Assembly: GCF_007859715.1 (NCBI RefSeq) | Contig: NZ_SJPG01000001.1 | Span: forward strand, 1,824,728-1,888,727 | DNA: 64,000 nucleotides | Direction: 5' to 3' | Source of the DNA: Rubinisphaera italica | Lineage (GTDB): Bacteria > Planctomycetota > Planctomycetia > Planctomycetales > Planctomycetaceae | Shown here: positions 35,799 to 45,130 of the stretch, piece by piece | Position numbering within the stretch: the first letter of the stretch is position 1 | Layout of the letters: every line of letters begins with the position of its first letter | Notes under the pieces: generated by a model | What the model was told of the DNA's origin: nothing | The model's input: the letters and a program-made list of their open reading frames with translations, nothing else | Database searches by the model: none | Program-made: the position numbers and the translations under genes

Positions 35799-36215
35799 TT
35801 ATTTAGGAGCGGCTACTACACGCAAGGCGGCCGATCCTTCTTCAAATGCTTCTTTGACAGCGTCATTCGAGCCATTGTTTTCTGCTAATTGAATTGCTTC
35901 TCGAAACTGTTTTACGGCTTTCTCCTTAGCTGCTGATCGTTCTTCCGAATCGTATCCCGATGGGAGTTGAGATGATTCGAACGCATCAAGAGCCAATTTG
36001 AATTCGGGATTCTTTAGTTCGGCTTTGGCGGTTTTAATATCGCCGAAGCCGACAGCCGTACCAATCGGCATCAATATCTCATCGCTTTGCAATGCTTTGA
36101 GTTCAGGCCAATCTGGATATTCCTCGTTAATTCGCATTTCCTTGGCAGGATCCGAACATCCAAGTGAAAAACTAAAAAGACTCAACAAAACCAGCATTGA
36201 ACAGAATTTATTCAC
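35799..36215 (-). CDS. Small lipoprotein of unknown function
   Basis: A 138-residue protein with a lipoprotein signal (MNKFCSMLVLLSLFSFSLGC; lipobox S-L-G-C20). The mature part is helical and charged (AELKNPEFKLALDAFESSQL, KAVKQFREAIQLAENNGSN) and ends RVVAAPK. Small lipoproteins directly downstream of a DUF1559 gene are very common in planctomycetes. The helices could be a degenerate TPR pair. No activity can be inferred. Confidence 0.8.
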   Translation of the reverse strand: MNKFCSMLVLLSLFSFSLGCSDPAKEMRINEEYPDWPELKALQSDEILMPIGTAVGFGDIKTAKAELKNPEFKLALDAFESSQLPSGYDSEERSAAKEKAVKQFREAIQLAENNGSNDAVKEAFEEGSAALRVVAAPK

Positions 36216-36261
36216 AGAGAGAGACCTTCAAATCAATAGCATTATGATAAAATAGACAGAC

Positions 36262-36296
36262 AAAAAAAATGCACGGAAAGAGATATTTTCCGTGCA
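36262..36296 (-). terminator. Rho-independent terminator after the DUF1559 gene
   Basis: On the minus strand a perfect 10-bp stem (TGCACGGAAA / TTTCCGTGCA, 7-nt loop) is followed by eight T. It lies 22 bases past the DUF1559 stop and before the lipoprotein gene, so part of the transcription probably ends here and the downstream genes are made at a lower level. Confidence 0.88.
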
Positions 36297-36317
36297 AAAT
36301 TGATTCTCCGAGAGTGT

Positions 36318-37274
36318 TCAAAACTGAATAGTACTAGCTTCGCCACCCTGTCGTGTTGTGGTGTTGCGGTAGACGCCTAAATCGATATTTTCAGAAATGA
36401 AATGAACGGCTCCATCCCCAAATAATGCCTGGACACCCCCTTTGTGCAGACTTGAAGCAGCACGCCCATTGCCGCCTCCATTGTGACCTGAGCCATTCAG
36501 GTATTCATTGTTCCATGAGACTTCATCTTTAGCCGGATCGTTTGGTGGACGATTCGAGTCAGCTTCACATCTCCCGGACGTGAACCAGCGTCCGCATCGG
36601 TTAAGTTTGACTGGTCCACCCCCGAGTCGGTCAAAAGGCTTGCCACGCCAAACTTCAATGACTGCGATCGTATTACTCGTTCCGTCAACAATATCACGAA
36701 ATCGAGGCGGACGTTGAGTCGACATCAGACCGAGTTGAGCGGTATTGGTCGTCGTATGATTTGGTGTGGTTGATGCCATCGCCGCATAGTTAGTACCGGC
36801 AAAATTACCATCGACTTTCTCAAAAGTTGCATCTGAGGGACAGAGGTAAGCATTGATGACTGTCCTCATCTCATTGATTGGGGTAATTTGTCCTCCCGCA
36901 CACCCAGAAGTCAATATATGCTCTGTAAAATCGATTGAGTCGTAGATGGCGGCCTGCTCAACAAATGGTAAAATAAGTGATTTCCACCCCCAGCCACCAG
37001 GACGTTGCCAAGTTGCAGTACACGTTCCCGCGAAATTATTCATATCAACAATACGAATCGGAGGCATGATTCGGTGGGTATCGTGGTAGTTGTGTAACGC
37101 CAGACCAATTTGCTTAAGATTGTTTTTACACGAGCTTCGTCGGGCAGCTTCCCGGGCTTGCTGGACGGCCGGAAGCAACAGAGCCACAAGAATGGCGATA
37201 ATTGCTATCACTACGAGTAATTCAATTAGCGTAAAAGCTTTCGACCTCTGTTGATTTGCGTTTGAAACAAACAT
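36318..37274 (-). CDS. DUF1559 protein with prepilin-type leader
   Basis: The 318-residue protein has a short basic leader and the type IV prepilin-like motif [20 protein letters not shown], with cleavage expected between A13 and F14 and the conserved E18. A long helix ([20 protein letters not shown]) and the DUF1559 domain follow, with [16 protein letters not shown] and [14 protein letters not shown]. These pseudopilin-like proteins are the most expanded planctomycete family and probably build surface fibres or secretion pseudopili. AAAGAGGA lies 7 bases upstream of the start. It has its own terminator downstream, suggesting high expression. Confidence 0.93.
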   Translation of the reverse strand: MFVSNANQQRSKAFTLIELLVVIAIIAILVALLLPAVQQAREAARRSSCKNNLKQIGLALHNYHDTHRIMPPIRIVDMNNFAGTCTATWQRPGGWGWKSLILPFVEQAAIYDSIDFTEHILTSGCAGGQITPINEMRTVINAYLCPSDATFEKVDGNFAGTNYAAMASTTPNHTTTNTAQLGLMSTQRPPRFRDIVDGTSNTIAVIEVWRGKPFDRLGGGPVKLNRCGRWFTSGRCEADSNRPPNDPAKDEVSWNNEYLNGSGHNGGGNGRAASSLHKGGVQALFGDGAVHFISENIDLGVYRNTTTRQGGEASTIQF

Positions 37275-37466
37275 GGGGCGTCCTCTTTAAGAAAATAGAA
37301 ACTATTAATTCGAGGGATGGTGAAAAACCTCATAACGATAAGACATATCATTATTCTTAGATGTTAAGCATTCAGATTATTAGATTGATCTAACCCTGTC
37401 AACAAGGCATGCTGAAATTCTATTTAAAAATGTGAAGATACCCATAATCGTCCTGATTCGAATTAC

Positions 37467-38528
37467 TCATTCGTTTTCTCGCCTTTTTTCCATTTTTTGC
37501 AGGTAAATAAGTTCGATTTTTTCAAATGCAGTCTTTGCTTCGCTGCGATGACCACATCCAGATGCAGCCCGCGCAAAAGCTCCTAAAAAACGGATAGCAT
37601 TTTCGCCCGCCTCGTATCGATCCTTAAGTAGCTCATATGCTTCTTCAGGCTTCTTGCGATACATAAGGATATCAGCAGCAATCAGTGGTGGATCAAGACG
37701 TTCAGGGCTTAGCTTCATTGCTGACTTCGCATGTTCAAATGCCTTATCGAGATGGCCTCTCTCTCTCTCTACTGCTGCTGCGGTCTCTTGCACAAAACCA
37801 TTCTTTCCGTCAGTACGCAAACACCAGCTCACATGTTCATAAGCCAACTCAATCTGGCCACTCTGCAAATAGGCAAAACCGAGCAAAGAATGAGCAACAT
37901 AATGCATTGGCTCAATACGAATCGCCATTTCTAGTGGTTCTCTCATCTCGTCAAACCGTCCCAGTTCTTCCAAAGCCCAGGCATGAAGCAAATAGGATTC
38001 GATCCGATCTGGCTTCAGTTCTATGGATTTTACGATATGAGGTAGAGCTTCCTGAAAGAATCTTTGATCTGAGTACAATTCTGCCAGTGAAAGCTCCACT
38101 GCAAAGTCATCCGGATAATCGACATGCAGTCTTTTTAAGATAGATTCTGCCTCAGACGATTGCTGACTCATGATGAAGATTGCTGCCATTCGCTTTTGAG
38201 TTTCCAGATACAGTGGAGATTCTTTTGGAATTAGCTGGAATTCCTGCAAAGCCATCTGCTTGTCGAGCGAGAGAAGCTTCATCGCTAATTCGAATCTGGC
38301 CACAGAATCTTCGGGCATTGACAACAGGTGCTTTCTCAATGCCAATATGCGAATCATGTCTGGTTGATCGGATGTGTCAGACACATCACTAGCGGCTTGA
38401 TCTCGCTCAATCCGATTGGGTTCACCATCATCTTTCTCGGTATACGGCAACCAATACCACAGTCCAATCGCGATAGCGATGCTAAACAACAGCGTTGAGC
38501 GAACAATATATTGGGACGGCCGTTTCAT
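37467..38528 (-). CDS. Membrane-anchored TPR protein
   Basis: The 353-residue protein has one N-terminal membrane helix (STLLFSIAIAIGLWYWLP) and about six TPR-like helix pairs (for example AESILKRLHVDYPDDFAVEL, AHSLLGFAYLQSGQIELAYE and DKAFEHAKSAMKLSPERLDP). The helices would face the periplasm and serve protein-protein contacts. The start overlaps the end of the ASPIC/UnbV gene by four bases (ATGA), a sign of translational coupling. A 192-base gap with room for a promoter separates it from the DUF1559 gene. Confidence 0.85.
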   Translation of the reverse strand: MKRPSQYIVRSTLLFSIAIAIGLWYWLPYTEKDDGEPNRIERDQAASDVSDTSDQPDMIRILALRKHLLSMPEDSVARFELAMKLLSLDKQMALQEFQLIPKESPLYLETQKRMAAIFIMSQQSSEAESILKRLHVDYPDDFAVELSLAELYSDQRFFQEALPHIVKSIELKPDRIESYLLHAWALEELGRFDEMREPLEMAIRIEPMHYVAHSLLGFAYLQSGQIELAYEHVSWCLRTDGKNGFVQETAAAVERERGHLDKAFEHAKSAMKLSPERLDPPLIAADILMYRKKPEEAYELLKDRYEAGENAIRFLGAFARAASGCGHRSEAKTAFEKIELIYLQKMEKRRENE

Positions 38529-40267
38529 GGAATCGTCTTTCCGCGACCTTCGACCAAATTGTATCGGTTATCGATCACCAGATCTGACCAAATCTCCTGG
38601 TGACCACCAGGCCAAGATACAATTACGTTTTGAATCTCTTCATGCTCTCTTAATCCGACATGCAAAATCGCTTCATCACAGGAAAGATAACTGCTACTGT
38701 TGAATTTCCAAAAGGCATTGGTTCGTTCATTCGTTTCAACAGATACACGAGCCCCGATCCCATTACGGTTGCTTTTTACTCCTATCAGTCTCAACGCAAT
38801 ATAATGCCCCGCTCCTTCAGTCTCGTTGTGGAGTAAAGCCACTGGACTATTCAACTGGCAAATCGCAAGATCAACTCGACCGTCGCGATCATAATCGGCA
38901 AGAGCTGAACCACGACCAAGCGTTGGTTCAGCAAAATACAGCCCGGCTCGCGAGGAAATTTCAGTGAATCCTTTTCCTGCCAGATTTCGAAACAATTGCG
39001 GAACCTGTTTATACGGTTCATCACGGTCAATTTCTGCATAGTGATTATGGATATGTCCATTGGCAACAAACAAGTCGAGCCAACCATCATTGTCGGCATC
39101 AAGGAAATTTGTACCAAACCCTAATCGCCTGAGGCTTACAGCTGACAATCGTTCTTCAGAAGTGACATCCGTAAAATAAAAATCATCGTTTCTGTAAAGC
39201 GTGTTGGTTTCACCGAAAAAGTTAGTCACAAACACATCACAGCGACCATCTCCATTATAATCACCTGCAGCTATTCCCATGCCCGCTTCGTGAATTCCAC
39301 TGCGGTTGACTCCCAATCCCGCGAGAAGTCCTTCCTCCACGAAATGACCCTTGCCAGTATTCGTCCATAACTGGTTTGGAACAGAATCGTTTGCAACGTA
39401 GAAATCAAGGTCACTATCGTTATCGAAGTCGACGGCCACTACACCTAGCCCCTGTAATGCATCACCCACTTCTAAGCCGCTTTGTTTTGTCACCTGCTCG
39501 AACCGGCCATTCCCCTGATTTCGAAATAAAATATCCTGTTTTCCTTTCAAAAATCGAGGATGACACCCGGCAAACAGCTCACCATTACCCCCCTCAGCTT
39601 TACAGAGTGGATAATCCTGCGGCTCAATCTGTAAATAATTGACGATGAATAAATCGAGTAGACCATCGTTGTCGACATCACCCCATGTGCAGCCGGCTCC
39701 GTAGGAATCGTCTGATGTTCCAGACGGCTCGGTTACATCAACGAAAGATCCATCACCTAGATTCAAATAGAGTTGGTTGGCCTCAAATCGAGAAACATAA
39801 AGATCCGGGAACCCATCATTGTTGTAATCGCCGACACATACTCCCATCGAATATCCGTCATTGATCAAACCACAGTCGGACGTGACATCACGAAACTTTC
39901 CGTTGCCAAGATTTCGATACAGTCGATCGCTGACATCAAGTGGGGAGTTCTTAGACTTGAAATTATTTTCTGAGTTTGACCAGGGCTGTCCTTGGCAAAT
40001 AAACAGATCGGACCAACCATCACAGTCATAATCCAGCCAGGCAGTACCAGATCCCATGAATAAATGCAGGTGCTTCTTTTGCGTGATAGGAGAATTATGG
40101 ACAAAATCGATTGCTGACTCAGCGACTACATTCCGATACCGTATCTCACAATCATTATCTTCGGCTTCAGTGTTTGTGCAGAAAATTAGCAGGCATAACC
40201 AGCAGAGAAGTCGAATCCGATTAGACAAATACGGGAGTGATCGTGAAATGATGTCGAAAACAAACAT
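38525..40267 (-). CDS. Secreted FG-GAP/VCBS beta-propeller with ASPIC/UnbV domain (CRTAC1-like)
   Basis: The 580-residue protein has a signal peptide (residues 17-34, LLCWLCLLIFC). At least seven calcium-binding DxDxDGxxD-type repeats follow, for example DYDCDGWSDLFICQ, DYNNDGFPDLYVSR, DVDNDGLLDLFIVN and DADNDGWLDLFVANG. They build an integrin-like propeller, ending in an ASPIC/UnbV domain (HYIALRLIGVKSNRNGIGAR, VIVSWPGGHQE). Such proteins bind partners or glycans outside the cell. It is the first gene of the six-gene minus-strand run and is coupled to the TPR gene. Confidence 0.92.
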   Translation of the reverse strand: MFVFDIISRSLPYLSNRIRLLCWLCLLIFCTNTEAEDNDCEIRYRNVVAESAIDFVHNSPITQKKHLHLFMGSGTAWLDYDCDGWSDLFICQGQPWSNSENNFKSKNSPLDVSDRLYRNLGNGKFRDVTSDCGLINDGYSMGVCVGDYNNDGFPDLYVSRFEANQLYLNLGDGSFVDVTEPSGTSDDSYGAGCTWGDVDNDGLLDLFIVNYLQIEPQDYPLCKAEGGNGELFAGCHPRFLKGKQDILFRNQGNGRFEQVTKQSGLEVGDALQGLGVVAVDFDNDSDLDFYVANDSVPNQLWTNTGKGHFVEEGLLAGLGVNRSGIHEAGMGIAAGDYNGDGRCDVFVTNFFGETNTLYRNDDFYFTDVTSEERLSAVSLRRLGFGTNFLDADNDGWLDLFVANGHIHNHYAEIDRDEPYKQVPQLFRNLAGKGFTEISSRAGLYFAEPTLGRGSALADYDRDGRVDLAICQLNSPVALLHNETEGAGHYIALRLIGVKSNRNGIGARVSVETNERTNAFWKFNSSSYLSCDEAILHVGLREHEEIQNVIVSWPGGHQEIWSDLVIDNRYNLVEGRGKTIP

Positions 40268-40395
40268 AATTAAGACCCAAACCTGGAGAGCTATTAATGA
40301 GTTTCTGCATTTCGATTACAGAATCATTCTGACGATAATGGTACGCAAGAATCAACAGCACTGGGAGGATACTGGTGATATTCGGGGCTGAATAG

Positions 40396-40668
40396 CCTTT
40401 AGTATCGATAAATGAGTTGCTTGCAATGGGAATTTTGATATCCCTATCATCGGGTAAACACAGTCACTTTATCTCACAGATGGACGACCATATTCTTTCT
40501 CGGTATCGATCAATATGCACGACAACTGCCCATCTCGGACCGAAATTCAAGACCGAATACCTGAATACTGCAAACGATTGAATTACCAGTCACGACCCAA
40601 ATGTTTAACTGCTGGCGTGTCGGGAGGTCGGACAGAAAATATCAGAATGTCGTGACAAACAGCAGGGT
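40396..40668 (+). repeat. Full IS110-derived repeat, 273 bp (short form)
   Basis: Left end (CCTTTAGTATCGATAAATGA), hairpin region, then FFLGIDQYARQLPI directly joined (GGACCGAAATTCAAGACCG) to the last ~110 bases of the right end. The same joint recurs in the copy at 61476-61706, so both descend from one deleted form. It lies 198 bases past the stop of the unknown secreted protein gene. Confidence 0.9.
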
Positions 40669-40865
40669 AAATCACGACGGTAAATGCTGATGTCGTCAGT
40701 CAATGTCGCGTATTACCAAACGGCAATTTGACGAATGGGATTAAGCAACTCTCATTTGGACTAGTGCGTCTTCCACACTAATAAAATGGGATGGTGTTCT
40801 TGTAAAGCACGACAACGGAGTGCGTTACAGTTATTTGATGCCCAAATCTAAGCCCTGAAAGGGCA

Positions 40866-42509
40866 CTAGTTTGCTAATTCCTGTCTTGTGACAATCGGAA
40901 CGTAACCGATCTCCAATCCTTGAGGCGGAGTTACAATTAGAGCCGAATCTATAGCCGCAAGTTTTCCAATTTTCGGTGGTGGCAAATAGTCGCGGTCTGC
41001 CTTCCAGGTGGAATGGAGTTTTTCTACTCGCGTCTGCAGAGTCACTCGTTCTGTGTCAGTCAGATCCGCGTTGAGAAGTGCCGGCTGGTCGGCGAATCGA
41101 TACCAGTAGTAAGTCACTTTACTGCCATCGCCTGGATAAGCATAGAAGGGGCCCGCCGCTGGCCCTGGCGTCTTCCAGCAACTCGCTGGGTCATTAGGAG
41201 TCACATACGGTTGCGATGTTTCCTCCACGGGGCGAGTAAATCGGTGCGAAGTGAGCCCCGTTTCCATTGGAACCTCTTCGGCTTGAATGACCACCCATTG
41301 TGGTTTTCCGTTTTGATCCTTCTCCAAATGGAAATACTCTGGAAGAGTAACCAGCGGGCTATCTTTAGTTTTTATTACCAAATTATTATTCCAGCGAAAT
41401 CCAAAAGTTTGAGGGTTCGGTGCCATCGGTGTCGCGAAGGAATCCCAGGCAAGTCGAATCCTGTCATCCCTGTCCGTGCCGGGACCATAGATTTTCCAGG
41501 TTGCTCCACCTCGTCCGGGAAATTGATGGATTCTCGCTGCAGTCGGATCGATCGCTCCGTTGGTCGGTGTACCACCCGCAAACCATGCTTCCACATCATC
41601 CCACAGAGCCTGCTTGTTGTAGGAAGTAACGCCGTGCACGACGATCGAGTTACCGTCCTCTCCAAGAGGGAATGAGGTTGGTGCGATTCGCGCATAGGTT
41701 TCGCCGCTTGTATCCTCTGCCAGAACGCCCGGAATATATTGGGTTTCCATCTGCAACGCTCTGTTCGGATTTGACGGACGAGTATCCAAAAACAGGCCAG
41801 CGACGTTACTGTCTTCCAAACTTGGACGCGACCAGAAATACGGAGTGAAGAAGGCAACTGGACCCTTAAAGTTCTGTGCATTTAGAAACAGCGTCCAGCA
41901 GTTGTTTCCCGTTGGAACATCTTTTCCAGCGGTGATGGTTTTGGGGTCGGTCAGTGGAAGAGGTAGATACCCATAACCGAAGAGTTCACCGCACGTGCCT
42001 TGTTTCAGATTCAAACCGTCGGGAGGCCACAGTACCCAAGGACTGAGTTGTGCCACGCCATATTTCCCCTGGGGGTTGCTCCAGTCTCTTCCTTTTCCAG
42101 CTCCAGGTCCATTAGCCCATGCGCTAAAACTCCGAGCCACGCCACCCATAATAAATTTAGGTGTTTCCGTTGCAAATCGTGTGTCTCGCCACCAGCCAAG
42201 CCCACCCTCTATATCGGAATAGAGCTTCTCTTCCTTCGTCCTGGGACTGTCGTATTGAGCATGCATCCAAGTGCCAAACAGTCCTGTTTGAAAACGATGC
42301 CCCGGGTATTCCTGCAACAACGGCCAGGCCGCCACATACATGGAAAACCCACCATTATAAGTTTGTTCAACCTTCTCGTTAGGAACGAGAAGGTATCCAG
42401 CCATCTCACCTTTCTGAAGTCGATCGGCTCCAGCCAACGGCTTGACGGGCACAAATAATAAGAGAGCCAGACAGAAAAAGCACCACACCAACCTCAGTTT
42501 ATGCAACAT
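40866..42509 (-). CDS. Secreted protein of unknown function
   Basis: The 547-residue protein has a signal peptide (residues 7-27, WCFFCLALLLFVPVKPLAGA). It is rich in W, P and aromatic residues (SMYVAAWPLLQEYPGHRFQT, GGLGWWRDTRF, LSPWVLWPPDGLNL), which suggests a beta-rich, possibly carbohydrate-acting fold. No motif allows a family call. The start is supported by AAAGGA 6 bases upstream. It is monocistronic, flanked by an IS110-derived repeat downstream and an integrase scrap upstream. Confidence 0.8.
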   Translation of the reverse strand: MLHKLRLVWCFFCLALLLFVPVKPLAGADRLQKGEMAGYLLVPNEKVEQTYNGGFSMYVAAWPLLQEYPGHRFQTGLFGTWMHAQYDSPRTKEEKLYSDIEGGLGWWRDTRFATETPKFIMGGVARSFSAWANGPGAGKGRDWSNPQGKYGVAQLSPWVLWPPDGLNLKQGTCGELFGYGYLPLPLTDPKTITAGKDVPTGNNCWTLFLNAQNFKGPVAFFTPYFWSRPSLEDSNVAGLFLDTRPSNPNRALQMETQYIPGVLAEDTSGETYARIAPTSFPLGEDGNSIVVHGVTSYNKQALWDDVEAWFAGGTPTNGAIDPTAARIHQFPGRGGATWKIYGPGTDRDDRIRLAWDSFATPMAPNPQTFGFRWNNNLVIKTKDSPLVTLPEYFHLEKDQNGKPQWVVIQAEEVPMETGLTSHRFTRPVEETSQPYVTPNDPASCWKTPGPAAGPFYAYPGDGSKVTYYWYRFADQPALLNADLTDTERVTLQTRVEKLHSTWKADRDYLPPPKIGKLAAIDSALIVTPPQGLEIGYVPIVTRQELAN

Positions 42510-42732
42510 GCGTATCCTTTGAAATTTACGAAGATTATCCTTTGGTCTTCTTCAGGTTTCTTCATCGAGCGATCCGTTGTCTTTGTTTGTTGAGAGATCG
42601 TATTGCTGCTCTTTGGGCATTTAGTTTTGTTAGTAAAAATTAATCATATGTGTAGTCAACCGTTCTGAACAAGCGACTTCTTTTCGGGCAAGTCGAAGAT
42701 GGCACGGGCAATCCAAGACCAGTACCCACAAT

Positions 42733-42885
42733 CGAGATACGAAGTACACAAAAAAGTTTCGTGAAACCATGGAAGCCGTGGGCATGAAAACCAATCCGAT
42801 ACCGAAGGCCTCCCCCGAACCTGAATGACCGTTGCGAGCGATTTATCGAAACGATCAAACCGGAGTGCCTCAACAAGTTTACCGG
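42733..42885 (+). pseudogene. rve integrase fragment
   Basis: It reads RDTKYTKKFRETMEAVGMKT, NPIPKASPEPE, then after a frameshift CERFIETIKPECLNKF. This corresponds to the core region around the last catalytic glutamate of an rve integrase (SPNLNAxxERFxxSIKxECL) and matches the fragment at 8191-8451. Confidence 0.75.
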
Positions 42886-42992
42886 ATTATGCTTTGAGTT
42901 GCGTTACTAGTGGATCATTTGAGCTGGATTGATGGGTAGAGGGTTTTGAGTTTGATGTGGGCGTTATCGGTGGTAAATCGCCCTGCTGTCTG

Positions 42993-43019
42993 CCAGAGTG
43001 TTGTGAGAAATAGCAGGAC
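42993..43019 (+). repeat. IS110-derived right end only
   Basis: CCAGAGTGTTGTGAGAAATAGC matches the end motif. It ends 16 bases from the stop of the marR gene. The left end is not found. Confidence 0.6.
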
Positions 43020-43035
43020 GGTGCCTGAAAGATTG

Positions 43036-43542
43036 TCATTGTCTACTGACAGGGCTGACTTCGAGTTCAGGGGTTAGCAGAGGGGAAGCATCCAAATCCT
43101 CGGCATCCATTAGTTCGACGATTCTCTCCAGCGCCTTTAACAAACCCAGGCATTCGATGGGGTCGAGTATTTCCAGACGTTTCAAAAACTGCTCGTGCAG
43201 AGGTGTCGGCAGATTTCCGATACGCTGCCATCCAGATTTTGTCAACGATACGCAGAGACGTCGGCGGTCTTTGCTCTTTCGTTCGCGAACGATAAATCCA
43301 CTCTTTTCCATTTTGTCGAGGATCCGCGAAACCGTCGGAGCTGATAGCTGGACGGATTTTGCCACCATCACAACTGTAACCTCAGTCCCCTCGGTAAACT
43401 CGGAAATTGCCTTCAGACATAGCATTTGCGGGACACTCACCCCGCTCTGCTTCCCAACGTTGCGAGAGTGCTCTGAGGTTCGACGAATAATCCGTCGAAT
43501 CGCTCTTAGAATCTGAAACCCAAGTGAATTGTCGTGGTCCAA
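43036..43542 (-). CDS. MarR-family transcriptional regulator of the ectoine cluster
   Basis: A 168-residue winged-helix protein of the MarR type. ATVVMVAKSVQLSAPTVSRI carries the recognition helix and ERKSKDRRRLCVSLTKSGW the wing (DxRxxxxxLT signature). It lies 118 bases downstream of ectD on the same strand. MarR-type EctR1 represses ectABC in methylotrophs, so local control of the cluster by this protein, relieved at high osmolarity, is the natural guess. That is inferred from position, not shown. Confidence 0.85.
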   Translation of the reverse strand: MDHDNSLGFQILRAIRRIIRRTSEHSRNVGKQSGVSVPQMLCLKAISEFTEGTEVTVVMVAKSVQLSAPTVSRILDKMEKSGFIVRERKSKDRRRLCVSLTKSGWQRIGNLPTPLHEQFLKRLEILDPIECLGLLKALERIVELMDAEDLDASPLLTPELEVSPVSRQ

Positions 43543-43660
43543 AGGATCAGCCCTGCATTAAACTGAGATAAGAACCATATCAGTTTACATTACAATGACT
43601 TTGACTGCAGCTATCCGACTAAATTACAACTCGATTTATTCGATTTCAAAGGAAACGCGT

Positions 43661-44548
43661 TTAAGATTCAATCCGCTCCACATTTCGCTCTGCAAGATAA
43701 TCGGGACGTGGCGGACGGTCACAAAAAGGCTCGACGAGTTGATTTTCGACACTGTTGTAGACGGCGAATAAATTATTCCGAGGTGTCGGGCTGAGGTTTC
43801 CGTTGGAGCCGTGCATGGTATTGCAATCAAAAAAGACGACCGAGCCAGCAGGGCCTTTTGGTGCAACAATCTCTCGATCTTCAAGCAATGTCTCCAGAGC
43901 TTCTCGAGTTGGAACTCCATACTCCTGTCGACGGAGAGATTTTTCATAATTCTTTTCCGGTGTTTCACCAGCACAGCGAATGAATTTCTCGTGAGAACCG
44001 GGAATCAGCATGAGAGGACCATTAAATTCATGACTCTCGGTGAGAAAAATCGAGACGCTTAAGGCACGCATACGAGGCATCCCATCTTCGACATGCCAGG
44101 TTTCAAAATCGGAATGCCAGAAGAACTCTTTGCCGTTCATGGCCGGCTTGTAGTTCACGCGTGACTGATGAATATAGACATCGGTTCCGATCAATTGTCT
44201 GGCCCGGTCAAGTAATCGTTTATCGGCAAACAGTTTTTTGAAGATATCGCTGTACTGATGCAGACGGAAGATTGATCGCACAACATTCGAGTCTGGTTCC
44301 CGCACAATCCCTGGCTGAGATTCTGGCCAGCTTTCAATCAGAGTGTGTGCTTCAGTAAGCAGATTCTGAACTTCATCTTCAGAAAACAGACTATTTGCGA
44401 ACAGGAATCCGTTGTGGGCATAGTTCCACACCTCATCAGTAGTCAGTGGCCCTGGTGCATCGGAAGCAGTGGGGTCAAGACGCGGAGCAGTCTCCCAGGT
44501 ATCGGATGTACGGGAATAATAGGGATCTTTCGTTTGTGTAATCATCAA
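43661..44548 (-). CDS. ectD: Ectoine 5-hydroxylase
   Basis: EctD is a 2-oxoglutarate/Fe(II) dioxygenase that turns ectoine into 5-hydroxyectoine in the cytoplasm. The 295-residue length matches the family (~300). The EctD signature FFWHSDFETWHVEDGMPRMR is complete, with iron ligands H145, D147 and H246 (NTMHGSNGN) and R257 for 2-oxoglutarate. It sits 77 bases downstream of ectC, so both ectoine and hydroxyectoine are made. Its presence predicts tolerance to salt together with heat or stationary-phase stress. Confidence 0.96.
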   Translation of the reverse strand: MMITQTKDPYYSRTSDTWETAPRLDPTASDAPGPLTTDEVWNYAHNGFLFANSLFSEDEVQNLLTEAHTLIESWPESQPGIVREPDSNVVRSIFRLHQYSDIFKKLFADKRLLDRARQLIGTDVYIHQSRVNYKPAMNGKEFFWHSDFETWHVEDGMPRMRALSVSIFLTESHEFNGPLMLIPGSHEKFIRCAGETPEKNYEKSLRRQEYGVPTREALETLLEDREIVAPKGPAGSVVFFDCNTMHGSNGNLSPTPRNNLFAVYNSVENQLVEPFCDRPPRPDYLAERNVERIES

Positions 44549-44625
44549 TTCTCTTTGAGGTTACGCTCTTAACATGCGAGCTGAGTTAAAAGACAAAATC
44601 CTACAGATCTATTCTTGACGAAATG

Positions 44626-45009
44626 CTATTCCATCAATGGGTAAACACCGTTTTCATCGTGAGTTTCCGGCCCCACAACCGGGGGATTAAACACACAGAC
44701 CATTCGCATTTGATCTTCAGCTTTCAGGATGTGATGTTCATTACCACTCAGGGCATACATCGTACCTGCTTCAATTACGTAGGTTTGGTCGCTATCGAGA
44801 TTCTTGAGCGAGCCCTTGCCTTCAATGCAGTACACAGCTTCGAGATGATTCTGATAATGCATTTCCGTTGTGGTACCGGCATGGATAATGGTGTCGTGCA
44901 TGGAAAAGCCCATCCCATCCCCTTTGAGCAGTAACCGACGACTCGACCACGTTTCTGCCGAGGTTTCACGTTCTGTTCCTGAAATTTCACTCAGACTTCT
45001 GACAATCAT
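44626..45009 (-). CDS. ectC: L-ectoine synthase
   Basis: EctC, a metal-dependent cupin that closes N-gamma-acetyl-diaminobutyrate into ectoine. At 127 residues it has the usual length. The cupin core GTTTEMHYQNHLEAVYCIEG, EAGTMYALSGNEHHILKA and the C-terminal VCVFNPPVVGPETHDENGVY are all typical. It is 121 bases downstream of ectB. AGGA lies about 12 bases before the start. Confidence 0.97.
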   Translation of the reverse strand: MIVRSLSEISGTERETSAETWSSRRLLLKGDGMGFSMHDTIIHAGTTTEMHYQNHLEAVYCIEGKGSLKNLDSDQTYVIEAGTMYALSGNEHHILKAEDQMRMVCVFNPPVVGPETHDENGVYPLME

Positions 45010-45130
45010 TTGTTGATGAATCCTGTCGTATTTATTTTAAAAATGCTCATTCACTGAGATTTCATGAATAGTTTTGAATTATTTGTAAGACGAATTGCCG
45101 ATGCTCATTCGTTGTCACAGGCACCGAAAC

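Noticed and set aside
41013..42458. Plus-strand frames of 150-220 codons opposite the unknown secreted protein gene
   Set aside because: Because the minus-strand gene itself has no known family, both strands were considered. The minus frame has a signal peptide, a good ribosome site and an even residue composition; the plus frames do not.
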